Positions 26,469 through 34,858 of a DNA stretch of 64,000 bases are shown piece after piece (the first letter of the stretch is position 1; each line of letters begins with the position of its first letter). This DNA comes from an uncultured Lachnospiraceae bacterium. Its GTDB lineage: Bacteria > Bacillota > Clostridia > Lachnospirales > Lachnospiraceae. The notes under the pieces are model-generated. The model had not been told where the DNA came from. It worked only from the letters and a program-made list of their open reading frames with translations, and searched no databases. The DNA lies in assembly GCA_900551115.1 (NCBI GenBank), contig URUY01000016.1:1-64000 (forward strand), given 5' to 3'. The position numbers and the translations under genes were made by a program.

Positions 26469-28304
26469 ATGCTTCGTCACTTTCGTTCCAAAAAACTGCT
26501 TCCACTGTATCTTTTACTGCCCGCCCTGCTCCTTCTGACTTTTTTCCTGTTTTCCTTTGGCAGCGACAAAAAAGACTTTGATAAGCTTACTGCCGCTATC
26601 TTTAAAGAAGAATTGTCCGGCAACACCTTAAATCTGCATTACACGCTCGCCTATCCCGAAAACTTCGGCATAGAGTACTATGCTCCCGTTCTTCCTTTTT
26701 ATTCCAAATCCGCAAGAACAGCGTCCGAAAAAGCTCTGGAGGATTACATAACCGGACTGAAAAAGATAGACCCTGACCGGTTAAATGAAGACCGGCAGTA
26801 TACCTATACGCTTTTAAACCGCTTTCTTATACATACGCAGGAAGGGAACCAGTTTCTTTACTATGACGAGCCCCTTTCTCCTTCCTCCGGCATGCAGTCC
26901 CAGCTTCCCATTCTGCTTGCCGAATATACCTTCCGTTCCGCACGGGACGTGGAAGACTATCTCGCCCTGTTAGATCAGACAGACGAGTATTTTAATGCGC
27001 TTCTTACCTATGAACAGGAAAAGAAGGCTGCCGGTCTGCTTCAGGCAGACACCTCTTTAAAAAAGGTTCGTGACCAATGCTTTTCCATTCTTTCCAAAAA
27101 GGAACTGACCGCAGGCACCCATTTTCTGCAGACTACCTTTGCGGAACGGATACAGGCTTTATTGGACAACGGGCTGATTACGAAAGAAGACGCCGTCCGG
27201 TATGAAGCCCAGAACAGCAGACTTCTTACTACCGTCATGCAGCCTTCCTATGAAGCTTTGGCCGATGGGCTCTTCCTCTTAATGGGGGACGGTACTTCTT
27301 CTCCTACAGGACTTTCCTCGCTTCCCCAGGGCAAGGACTATTATGTATGGCTCGTAAAGAAGAATACGGCTTCCTCGCTTTCCATGGAAGATATCAAAGC
27401 GCTGCTTTATCCGGGCTTTGATTCCCAATACCAAAATCTGCGGGCTCTGCTCTTATCCCGGGATGACGCAGTGGACGTATGGAGTAAATATTTGGGTGAA
27501 AACTTTTTCCCTCTGTCTGCACCAAATGAAATCCTGTCTGATTTACAGAACCGGATGGCTGCCGATTTTCCTGCTTTTCCCACAACGGATCTGGCTGCCG
27601 GCACTCTGCCCTCCCTGACTGTAAAAGCCGTATCCAAAAGTCTGCAGGACTACAGCGCGCCTGCCTTTTACCTGACGCCGCCCTTAGACGATACCAAAAA
27701 CAATGTGATTTATATTAATGAAAAAAGTACCCCCATCGGATTAGAGCTTTATACCACGCTCGCCCATGAAGGCTATCCGGGGCATCTCTATCAGTCCGTA
27801 TACAGTCAGATGTCCATGCAGAAAGAAAAAGAGAATCCTGTACGGCAGATTTTATGGTACGGCGGTTATCTGGAGGGCTGGGCGCTCTATGTGGAATTTA
27901 TTTCTTATGACTATGCTGCAGCCCTTGCTACAGAACAGGGAAATCCTGATGCTGCCTTTGCCTATACATTAGAAAAGCATAACCGCAATATGCAGCTATG
28001 CCTCTATGCTCTCTTAGACGTATCCATTCACTATGACGGAGCCTCCTATGAACAGGTACACAATGTACTCTCTGCCTTTGGTATCTCCGAACCTGCAATC
28101 ACCAGAAAAATTTATGATTACATAGCGGAAGAACCCTCCAATTATCTGAAATACTACCTTGGTTATCTGGAAATCCTGCGGCTTAAGGAAGCTGCCCGCG
28201 AAAAATGGGGAACGGACTACAGTGACCTGCGCTTTCATTCCTTCTTTTTAAACTGCGGTCCGTCTGACTTTACCACGCTTTTTGAAGCCCTTGACAGGTA
28301 TTGA
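26469..28304 (+). CDS. Membrane-anchored DUF885 metallopeptidase-like protein
   Basis: 611 residues from the ATG at 26469, which gives a basic then hydrophobic signal anchor (about 9-30, LLPLYLLLPALLLLTFFLFSFG); the longer frame starts inside the palindromic element. The body is alpha-helical as in the DUF885 family. The zinc motif HEGYPGH (H433-H439) is followed by WYGGYLEGWALYVE, the downstream Glu ligand region. Family members are poorly characterised peptidases or carboxypeptidases; an extracellular location is inferred from the anchor. It is a single gene with no partner on its strand. Confidence 0.8.
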   Translation: MLRHFRSKKLLPLYLLLPALLLLTFFLFSFGSDKKDFDKLTAAIFKEELSGNTLNLHYTLAYPENFGIEYYAPVLPFYSKSARTASEKALEDYITGLKKIDPDRLNEDRQYTYTLLNRFLIHTQEGNQFLYYDEPLSPSSGMQSQLPILLAEYTFRSARDVEDYLALLDQTDEYFNALLTYEQEKKAAGLLQADTSLKKVRDQCFSILSKKELTAGTHFLQTTFAERIQALLDNGLITKEDAVRYEAQNSRLLTTVMQPSYEALADGLFLLMGDGTSSPTGLSSLPQGKDYYVWLVKKNTASSLSMEDIKALLYPGFDSQYQNLRALLLSRDDAVDVWSKYLGENFFPLSAPNEILSDLQNRMAADFPAFPTTDLAAGTLPSLTVKAVSKSLQDYSAPAFYLTPPLDDTKNNVIYINEKSTPIGLELYTTLAHEGYPGHLYQSVYSQMSMQKEKENPVRQILWYGGYLEGWALYVEFISYDYAAALATEQGNPDAAFAYTLEKHNRNMQLCLYALLDVSIHYDGASYEQVHNVLSAFGISEPAITRKIYDYIAEEPSNYLKYYLGYLEILRLKEAAREKWGTDYSDLRFHSFFLNCGPSDFTTLFEALDRY

Positions 28305-28343
28305 CCGTTTGCAGCCCTCCATGAGCTTTACCAATCCTTCCGC

Positions 28344-28814
28344 TTACTTTTGGGGCTTACGGAAAAGCTGCTGCTTTTCCTGTTCTGCCCTGAAAAAACG
28401 GGTCAGCCTGCCAAGTGCCTTTTCTAAAATCACCTGTTCCTCTTCAGAAAGCTCTTTGGTAACGGCCTCTACCATATCCTCATGGAATTTCTGATGGTTT
28501 ATATAGGCATTCCTCCCTTTTTGTGTAAGGGATATCAGCACCACCCGCCTGTCCTCTTCGCTGCGGGTACGTTCTACAAAGCCTTTTTTTACCAGGCTGT
28601 TTACCGAAATCGTAAGTGTCCCTGTAGTAACCATCAGCGCGCGTGCCACTGCCGTCATATTTTTAGGCTCCGTCAATCCGATTGCCTCTATGACATGCAT
28701 GTCGTTAGCTGTCATATCCTGATACACATTCTGCTTAATGGCATTTTCTTCTATTGCATTAATATTGCGGAACAACCGCACAAGCACTTCATTCAGCGTC
28801 GCGTGAATGTTCAT
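28344..28814 (-). CDS. fabT: MarR-family repressor of fatty acid synthesis, FabT
   Basis: 156 residues. The winged helix spans about 30-125: MTAVARALMVTTGTLTISVNSL (recognition helix), then the wing FVERTRSEEDRRVVLISLT. The long match to streptococcal FabT, especially ALMVT.GT.T.S...L..KGF.ERTRSE.DRRVV, is what makes the call. FabT binds long-chain acyl-ACP and represses fab genes at TTTGATTATCAAA palindromes. Two such palindromes lie in the fab operon in this window, 5 to 12 kb away. Its start overlaps the Mrr-like gene by 4 bases. Confidence 0.85.
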   Translation of the reverse strand: MNIHATLNEVLVRLFRNINAIEENAIKQNVYQDMTANDMHVIEAIGLTEPKNMTAVARALMVTTGTLTISVNSLVKKGFVERTRSEEDRRVVLISLTQKGRNAYINHQKFHEDMVEAVTKELSEEEQVILEKALGRLTRFFRAEQEKQQLFRKPQK

Positions 28815-29266
28815 GTCTGTTCTTCCTCCATCATGCCTTCAAGATATCCCCTGTCCCATAACATAATCTTAAGCTTCTCTGCCACCTCGACTGCCGGCGC
28901 CGTAAAATACTGATTTGTCAGAACAACTCCCACCATTCTGTCATAAAAGTCCCTGCCGGCATATGCTTCCTGTACTGCTGCCACTCCCACCGGCGTGCTG
29001 TAGCATTTACATTGAATGGCATAGGTAACACCGTCTTTTTCCGCAAGAATGTCCACACCGTAATCCCTGCTTCCTCTTGTAACCTCTACTTCTAAAAAGC
29101 CCTTCTCCCGTAACAGCCCGGCACAATAATATTCAAAATCATGGCCTTCCATTTCATCCACATTTAAAGGCCTTCTGTATCTGTTCCTGCGTATAAGCCA
29201 AACTGCAGCTGCCGCTGCACCGGCAGCAAATACCAGTACAACAGCCCACATTATTTCATCCTGCAT
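28811..29266 (-). CDS. Mrr-like restriction endonuclease domain protein, membrane-anchored
   Basis: 151 residues. An N-terminal helix (7-25, AVVLVFAAGAAAAAVWLI) and basic residues precede an Mrr_cat-type domain: MEGHDFEYYCAGLLREKGF, then the PD-(D/E)XK signature as DYGVDILAEKDGVTYAIQCK (catalytic Asp, then QCK). Many such small membrane-tethered Mrr-domain proteins exist; substrate and role are not known, and methyl-directed restriction is one possibility. It overlaps fabT by 4 bases and so would be co-expressed with it. Confidence 0.8.
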   Translation of the reverse strand: MQDEIMWAVVLVFAAGAAAAAVWLIRRNRYRRPLNVDEMEGHDFEYYCAGLLREKGFLEVEVTRGSRDYGVDILAEKDGVTYAIQCKCYSTPVGVAAVQEAYAGRDFYDRMVGVVLTNQYFTAPAVEVAEKLKIMLWDRGYLEGMMEEEQT

Positions 29267-29333
29267 GGAAACTCTCCTCTGCGGACGCCTTGTCCGCCTT
29301 ATTTCTTATATTATCACAAATTTCCTCCGTTTA

Positions 29334-29383
29334 ACAGGGAAACTTTCTTTTGTCGTCAGACAGGGAAATTTTCTTTTGCCGTC
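29334..29383 (+). promoter_or_regulatory. Tandem 24-base direct repeat before the AEC promoter
   Basis: Copy 1 at 29334-29357 and copy 2 at 29360-29383 differ at two positions (ACAGGGAAAC/ATTTCTTTTG). They are separated by two bases, period 26, and end just before the -35 of the transporter promoter. That is the position of an activator or double operator. Confidence 0.65.
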
Positions 29384-29386
29384 TCA

Positions 29387-29415
29387 TTGACAAACCCCTC
29401 CGCCGGTTCTATACT
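29387..29415 (+). promoter_or_regulatory. Promoter of the AEC transporter gene
   Basis: TTGACA (29387-29392), a spacer of exactly 17 bases and TATACT (29410-29415), followed 50 bases later by the ribosome binding site and ATG of the transporter. Confidence 0.8.
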
Positions 29416-29464
29416 GTACCCTTGGAATTATGAAGCTGCTGTTTTAAATACACGGAGGACAATT

Positions 29465-30409
29465 ATGGAAAACCTGATATTCAGCCTGAACGCAACTATT
29501 CCCATTTTTTTACTGATGGTCCTTGGGTATATCTTAAAGCTTTTAAAAGTAGTGGATGAGCCCTTTGTTAAAACCTTAAATTTCTTTAATTATAAAATAA
29601 CCCTGCCCGTCCTGCTGTTTCGGGATATTGCAGAGTCTGATTTCTATTCGGTCTGGGATACCTCCTACGTGCTGTACTGCTTTTTGGTAACGCTCTTCTG
29701 CATCGCCGTTATCTGGCTTCTGACAGGACTTTTTTATAAAAATGCCTGCGCAGGAGAGTTTATACAGGCTTCCTACCGGGGCAGCGCTGCCGTGTTAGGC
29801 ATTGCCTTTATTCAGAATATTTACGGCAATTCCGGCATGGCGCCGCTTATGATTATCGGTACGGTTCCCCTCTATAATGTGGCCGCCGTACTGGTTTTAT
29901 CCTTTACCGTCCCTCATGGCGGCGGCTTCAACAGGAAGTCTTTAGTTGCCTCCGTTAAGGGGATTTTAACCAATCCTATCATACTGGGAATTCTTTTTGG
30001 CATGATTGTATCCGTTTCAGGCCTTTCCTTCCCCGTTATCATAGAAAAAACCGTGGGAAATGTTTCTTCTCTCGCCACGCCATTGGCACTTTTGGGTCTT
30101 GGAGCCGGCTTTGAAGGCAGAAAAGCGTTAAAACAGATAAAACCCACCATCATTTGCTCTGCCCTCAAGCTGTTTATACAGCCTCTGCTGTTTCTGCCCC
30201 TTGCCGCTTATCTGGGCTTTCGGGATGAAAAAATGGTGGCAATTCTGATTATGCTGGGCGCGCCTACTACCGTAAGCTGTTATATCATGGCAAAAAATAT
30301 GGGACATGAAGGCACGCTGACCTCCAGTGTAGTAGTGGCAACCACCTTTCTAAGCTCCGTCTCCATTACCTTTTGGCTCTTTGTCCTGCGGTCCCTTCAC
30401 TTAATCTGA
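29465..30409 (+). CDS. AEC-family transporter
   Basis: 314 residues from ATG 29465, chosen because GGAGG lies 8 bases upstream. Ten hydrophobic segments with the auxin efflux carrier pattern: N-terminal PIFLLMVLGYILKLL, a half-way hydrophilic loop (about 158-170), and a C-terminal repeat half with GLGAGF and GAPTTVSCYIMA. Members export or take up organic acids such as malate or auxin-like acids; the substrate is not predictable. The strong promoter and tandem repeats before it suggest regulated expression. It is alone on this strand. Confidence 0.85.
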   Translation: MENLIFSLNATIPIFLLMVLGYILKLLKVVDEPFVKTLNFFNYKITLPVLLFRDIAESDFYSVWDTSYVLYCFLVTLFCIAVIWLLTGLFYKNACAGEFIQASYRGSAAVLGIAFIQNIYGNSGMAPLMIIGTVPLYNVAAVLVLSFTVPHGGGFNRKSLVASVKGILTNPIILGILFGMIVSVSGLSFPVIIEKTVGNVSSLATPLALLGLGAGFEGRKALKQIKPTIICSALKLFIQPLLFLPLAAYLGFRDEKMVAILIMLGAPTTVSCYIMAKNMGHEGTLTSSVVVATTFLSSVSITFWLFVLRSLHLI

Positions 30410-30447
30410 GGTGTTATTTCCTGCCTTCATTTTCTATTTTTAAGCCG

Positions 30448-30975
30448 CTACATGATACCGGCAAGCACCACGCTTGCCAAAAGCCCTGCCCCCATGGACA
30501 CAAGGGCTCCGATTAGTGTATAACGTGTCTTCGTTACCTTCGCCGCCATAAAATAAACCGACATGGTATAAAAAATTGTTTCCGTACAGCTCATCAGTAT
30601 AGAAGCCAGCATACCGATATACGAATCGGTTCCATGGGTTTTGAAAATATCCAGTACCAGTCCCGTTGCCGCGGAAGAAGAAAACATCTTTACAAGCGTC
30701 AGAGGTACAATATCTGCCGGAATTCCTATCTTCTCTGTAAAATTTCCTAAAAGGCCTCCGAAAAATCCCATAAATCCGGATGCACGCAGTATGCCTACCC
30801 CCACCATCAGCCCTACCAGGGTCGGCAGAATCTGTACCACTGTCTTTAAGCCTTCCTTTGCTCCGCCGATAAATTCCTCATAAACCTTCACTTTTTTTGT
30901 AAGTCCATAAGCCACTATATAAAAAATAATTACCGGTATGATGATATTGGAAAAATTTTTAAGTACATTCGTCAT
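30448..30975 (-). CDS. spmB: Spore maturation protein B
   Basis: 175 residues, about 5 membrane helices, with the Gate/nucleoside-recognition core (LPTLVGLMVGVGILRASG and SSAATGLVLDI). It pairs with SpmA upstream, 21 bases away. In Bacillus SpmA and SpmB are needed for the dehydration of the spore core, and with dacB they affect heat resistance. Presence of both is evidence that the organism belongs to a spore-forming lineage. Confidence 0.92.
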   Translation of the reverse strand: MTNVLKNFSNIIIPVIIFYIVAYGLTKKVKVYEEFIGGAKEGLKTVVQILPTLVGLMVGVGILRASGFMGFFGGLLGNFTEKIGIPADIVPLTLVKMFSSSAATGLVLDIFKTHGTDSYIGMLASILMSCTETIFYTMSVYFMAAKVTKTRYTLIGALVSMGAGLLASVVLAGIM

Positions 30976-30996
30976 TCTGTTTCCATCCCCTTTTCA

Positions 30997-31659
30997 TTAT
31001 CGCTTTCTATCCATTACCTTGCAGTACACAACAGCAATAATTGTAGAAAACAGCGTGGCAATGACCGCCGGCGCAATGACTGCAGCCGGATTTGCACTGC
31101 CGTACTGAGTCCGGTATACAATCATATTCACAGGAATAAGCTGCAGAGATGATGTATTCAGAATAAGAAAGGTACACATTTCATTACTGGCAATGCGGCC
31201 TCCCTTTTCCGTCTCCGTATTGCCGTTTCCTTGCAGATAATTTTTGTTTTTCCTGCCGTCTTTTGGCAGATACGCCGGATTTCCCCGTTCCGTTTCCAGC
31301 TCTGCCAATGCCTCCATGGCCTTTAACCCTGCAGGCGTGCATGCCCAGCCAAGTCCTAACACATTCGCAATAAAGTTGGTAGCAATGAATTTGCGTGACT
31401 CGTGTTCCCGCGGAATATGCGGAAACATAAATGACAAAAAGGGTTGAATACCCGATGCCAGTCCGGTAATCAACCCTGCTCTTTCTGCGATTTTCATAAG
31501 CCCCATCCACAAGGCCATTACGCCTGACATGGTAATACACAGAGACACCGCTTCTCCCGCAGAACCAAGTGCTGCGTCCGTCACAGCTTCCATATTACCG
31601 GTAACAGCCGCATATACCACTCCGATTAGTATCATAAACGCCCAGATATAATTCAGCAT
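30997..31659 (-). CDS. spmA: Spore maturation protein A
   Basis: 220 residues, about 5 helices, with the paired nucleoside-recognition segments (GLMKIAERAGL near 55 and NFIANVLGLGWACTPAGLKA near 95). A hydrophilic insert (about 117-155, Lys/Asn/Gly-rich) is longer than I expect for SpmA. It is the first gene of the spmAB pair. Confidence 0.9.
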   Translation of the reverse strand: MLNYIWAFMILIGVVYAAVTGNMEAVTDAALGSAGEAVSLCITMSGVMALWMGLMKIAERAGLITGLASGIQPFLSFMFPHIPREHESRKFIATNFIANVLGLGWACTPAGLKAMEALAELETERGNPAYLPKDGRKNKNYLQGNGNTETEKGGRIASNEMCTFLILNTSSLQLIPVNMIVYRTQYGSANPAAVIAPAVIATLFSTIIAVVYCKVMDRKR

Positions 31660-31712
31660 ATTTCTCCAATCCGTATCCGTTTGTTTATTACCATGTATAT
31701 GAAAAGCTTCCG

Positions 31713-33653
31713 CTAAATATCTCCTCTTTCCTTTTTATGGAGATACTTTCTTGCATACATTAAATCATCCGCCTTTTTCAGGAAATGATCTAAGGTATGG
31801 TTGCGTGTCCTGTTGGTATACGCTCCGATGCTGGCATGCAGCTCATAGCTTTTTCTTCCTGCTTTGTTATAGTCCCGGATGCCTTCCTTAATCAGGCTCA
31901 CAATTTCTTCCGTCCGTTCTTCAATATCCCGTCCCACAAATGCAATCAGGAATTCATCACCGCCGATTCTTGCTGCAATCTCATGCCGCGTACTTTTCTT
32001 AATAATTTCACCAAAAGCCTTTAAAGCCGCATCGCCTTCTGCATGACCATAGGTATCATTTATCATCTTGAGGCCGTCCATATCCATTGAGATAACAGAC
32101 ATATCCATATTCTCAGCCGCCTCTAACACCAGCTGAACCTTTTGGTAAAAGCCGTTTCTGTTATACAGCCCTGTCAAAAGATCACACATATATACCTGCA
32201 TTAGCTGCATCTGCGCCTTCTGCAGCTCTAAAAGATGTCTGAAATTGGTAATAAAAGAAGCATAAGCCGTAAACCAGAATAGTGCCATATCAAAGCTCAC
32301 CACGGCATAGCCTGCCGTTCTTCCCTTCATATGCACCGTCAGAACCATTATAAAATCATTATTATCCAGTACCTTTTTTCTGTCGGGAATCAGTTCTCCG
32401 AAAACTATTTTTTCCTTGGAGTTTACCTCGGGCGCTTCCTGATCATTCCGGTAATGCAGGACATTCAGCACTTTGGAATAACTGCTGTTGTCTGCTCCGT
32501 ATCCCAGCTTTGGAGGATTCATGCCCATTTCTGCTTCCGCAAACAAATCCTCATTGGAGCAAAACCAAAATTCCCTGTACCGCAGAGGCGTCATATACTC
32601 CGGTATTGCCTCAATCACATCAGAAAACCTCTCTGCATTACCGAAATTGGCAACCATCTGATTTACATCACCCTGATACTTAATCTGCTGGTGCAGCTCC
32701 GACTTTAACTGAATCATCTCGGAAGCCACCTGCTGTGTTTCTAAATTGGAGCAGCCGCAGGATTTTCCTATCTGCATCCGGTTATAAACAAGATGTACCT
32801 TTTCCCTGTACTTTGCCGGGGCTCCCTCCTCTATGATCTCAAATATCAGGCAAAGAAGCTCATCCACATTACATATGCCCGTAGTCAGCCGGGGTCTGTT
32901 GTATCTCTCCATATCAATACCGTCAAACCCGCTGATGGCAACGTCCTCCGGTATCCGGTAGCCCTTTTCCTGCATATAATTGCATACAGTAATCGCCATA
33001 GCATCATTGGCACAAATAATAGCCTCCGGCATGGAAAGCCCGTCTGCAAACATTTTGTCCATGGCCACTCTGGTAGGCGCCTCCCAAAAATAACCGTAAT
33101 AAACACGTCCGGGGTCATACGGAATATTATTTTCGGCAAGCACCTCTTTATATACCTGCAGACGCTCCTCCGAGTAATCATTGCCCGGCATACCACCCAT
33201 AAAATTAATCGTCCGGTATCCGTGATACTCCACCATATGCTTTACAATATCGCGGAAGGTATCCCCATAATCAAACTTCAGATTAATGCAGCCCTCCAAA
33301 CACTTATCCACAGCAATAACCGGAACACCTGCTTCATTAGCTCTGCGTACCATGGCCTTCTGCTCTTCATCCTGCTTAAAGGACTCTGACATCAGCACAA
33401 TGGCATCATAGCATTCCACACTGATTGTATCAAAAATCTTCTTTTCCCCTGCATCATTCAAGTCATTAAAATAAAAATCCGTCAGAGTAGAAAAGAATAC
33501 TACTTTACAATGGTGCTTTCTGCATTCCTCCGTTACCTTTTTAATAATACGCCTCTGCTCATCATTAGAAAAACAGGCCAAAACAAAGGCTATAACTTTA
33601 TAATTTGCCCCATCAGAATATTTTCTGCCCATACTTCCTCTTCTTTCCTGCAT
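31713..33653 (-). CDS. Sugar-binding-like sensor fused to GGDEF diguanylate cyclase
   Basis: 646 residues. Residues about 15-300 are a LacI/RbsB-like periplasmic-binding fold (IICANDAMAITVCNYMQEKGY, IPEDVAISGFDGIDMERYN), without a helix-turn-helix or signal peptide. A middle segment (about 305-480) has a helical linker and no recognised motif. The C-terminus is a GGDEF domain (DLLTGLYNRNGF, ARIGGDEFLIAF) with the full active site. It would make c-di-GMP in response to a cytoplasmic ligand, probably a sugar. An ATG at 33632 is an alternative start. It is expressed alone, downstream of the fab terminator. Confidence 0.88.
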   Translation of the reverse strand: MQERRGSMGRKYSDGANYKVIAFVLACFSNDEQRRIIKKVTEECRKHHCKVVFFSTLTDFYFNDLNDAGEKKIFDTISVECYDAIVLMSESFKQDEEQKAMVRRANEAGVPVIAVDKCLEGCINLKFDYGDTFRDIVKHMVEYHGYRTINFMGGMPGNDYSEERLQVYKEVLAENNIPYDPGRVYYGYFWEAPTRVAMDKMFADGLSMPEAIICANDAMAITVCNYMQEKGYRIPEDVAISGFDGIDMERYNRPRLTTGICNVDELLCLIFEIIEEGAPAKYREKVHLVYNRMQIGKSCGCSNLETQQVASEMIQLKSELHQQIKYQGDVNQMVANFGNAERFSDVIEAIPEYMTPLRYREFWFCSNEDLFAEAEMGMNPPKLGYGADNSSYSKVLNVLHYRNDQEAPEVNSKEKIVFGELIPDRKKVLDNNDFIMVLTVHMKGRTAGYAVVSFDMALFWFTAYASFITNFRHLLELQKAQMQLMQVYMCDLLTGLYNRNGFYQKVQLVLEAAENMDMSVISMDMDGLKMINDTYGHAEGDAALKAFGEIIKKSTRHEIAARIGGDEFLIAFVGRDIEERTEEIVSLIKEGIRDYNKAGRKSYELHASIGAYTNRTRNHTLDHFLKKADDLMYARKYLHKKERGDI

Positions 33654-33724
33654 AACCTTATTCCCCCTGCAACAGGTCGCTTTGTACCGGATACGCCGCC
33701 ACCATGTGCCCTGTTTACTATAAA

Positions 33725-33771
33725 AAAAGAAAAGTCCGATTACTTTTATTAGTATATCAGACTTTTCTTTT
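33725..33771 (-). terminator. Terminator of the fab operon
   Basis: AAAAGAAAAGTCCGAT (33725-33740) pairs with ATCAGACTTTTCTTTT (33756-33771), 16 bp with one mismatch and a 15-base loop. The minus strand continues into a T-run (TTTTTTTA). It is about 70 bases beyond the fabH stop. Confidence 0.8.
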
Positions 33772-33842
33772 GAATAAAATGGTATTATTTCATATACTTT
33801 TCACTATTTTTTGTGACTTTAGTACCACTTTCAGTGCAACCA

Positions 33843-34805
33843 TTACCACTCCAAAAGCGCCGTTCCCCAAGTAAGCCCTGCTCCAAATCCGGACAAAACA
33901 ATTTTATTTCCCCGTTTCAGCATGCCCTTTCTGTTCATCTCATCCAGCAGAACCGGCACACTTGCCGCCGACATATTGCCGCAATGGTCAAGGCTTATGG
34001 GGAATTTATCTGTATCTGCCTTAAGCCTTTTTGCAACAGACTGCAGGATACGTAAGTTTGCCTGATGCAATACAAAATAATCTATTTCTTCCACACTCAC
34101 CGATGCTGCCGCAAGTACGCGTCCAATGGACGCCGGTACTGTGCTAACCGCAAATTTATAAACTTCCTGACCGTCCATGTGTACATAATCAGGCACAAAA
34201 GCATTTTTTACAAGGGGGTTGTTTACCGGTCTGTTTCTGCATGCCAGCACCTTCCCCTTTATCCCGTCTGCGCCCTGGTCAAAGGCAAACAGCCCCTGCT
34301 CTTTTCTGCACACCACAACAGCACCGGCGCCGTCTCCGAACAGTACACAGGTACTCCTGTCCTGCCAATCCATGATTTTGGAAAGCGTTTCCGCTCCCAG
34401 TACCAGTGCATTTTTATAAAGACCGCTTGCAAGATAGGCATATGCCGTGTGCAGACCAAACATAAAGCCTGAGCATGCAGCATTAATATCAAATGCAACT
34501 GCATGCACGGCCCCCAGTGCCGCCTGCAGTTCGCAGGCCGTAGAAGGTGTTACGCAATCTCCGGTAATGGTTCCTACAATAATCAGATCAAGGTCGCAGG
34601 GCTCCATGCCCGCATCAGAAAGCGCACGCTTTGCAGCGATAAGTGCCATCCCTGTAGTGGTTTCTTCCTTTGCAAGACGTCTTTCTCTGATTCCTGTCCG
34701 GCTGCTTATCCATTCGTCCGATGTGTCCATAATAGCCGCCAAATCGTCATTCGTCACTATAGTATCCGGAAGACAGCTTCCGGTTCCCGCTATTTTAATT
34801 GTCAT
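33843..34805 (-). CDS. fabH: 3-oxoacyl-ACP synthase III
   Basis: 320 residues, typical length. The catalytic Cys is in INAACSGFMFG (about 112), His in FVLHQANLRI and Asn in CGNMSAASVPV, the Cys-His-Asn triad of initiating KAS III. It condenses acetyl-CoA (or branched acyl-CoA) with malonyl-ACP to start chain synthesis. Here it is the last gene of the fab operon, not the first as in many Firmicutes. A terminator follows. Confidence 0.95.
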   Translation of the reverse strand: MTIKIAGTGSCLPDTIVTNDDLAAIMDTSDEWISSRTGIRERRLAKEETTTGMALIAAKRALSDAGMEPCDLDLIIVGTITGDCVTPSTACELQAALGAVHAVAFDINAACSGFMFGLHTAYAYLASGLYKNALVLGAETLSKIMDWQDRSTCVLFGDGAGAVVVCRKEQGLFAFDQGADGIKGKVLACRNRPVNNPLVKNAFVPDYVHMDGQEVYKFAVSTVPASIGRVLAAASVSVEEIDYFVLHQANLRILQSVAKRLKADTDKFPISLDHCGNMSAASVPVLLDEMNRKGMLKRGNKIVLSGFGAGLTWGTALLEW

Positions 34806-34858
34806 AAGGTATCTTTCCTTCCATGTTCCTGCTGTCAGGCAGACTCCGGTTTCTGCTG

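Noticed and set aside
29281..29297. GCGGAC-GCCTT-GTCCGC hairpin upstream of the Mrr-like gene
   Set aside because: Single 6-bp hairpin in a leader with no T-run; may be a minor leader structure, not enough to call.
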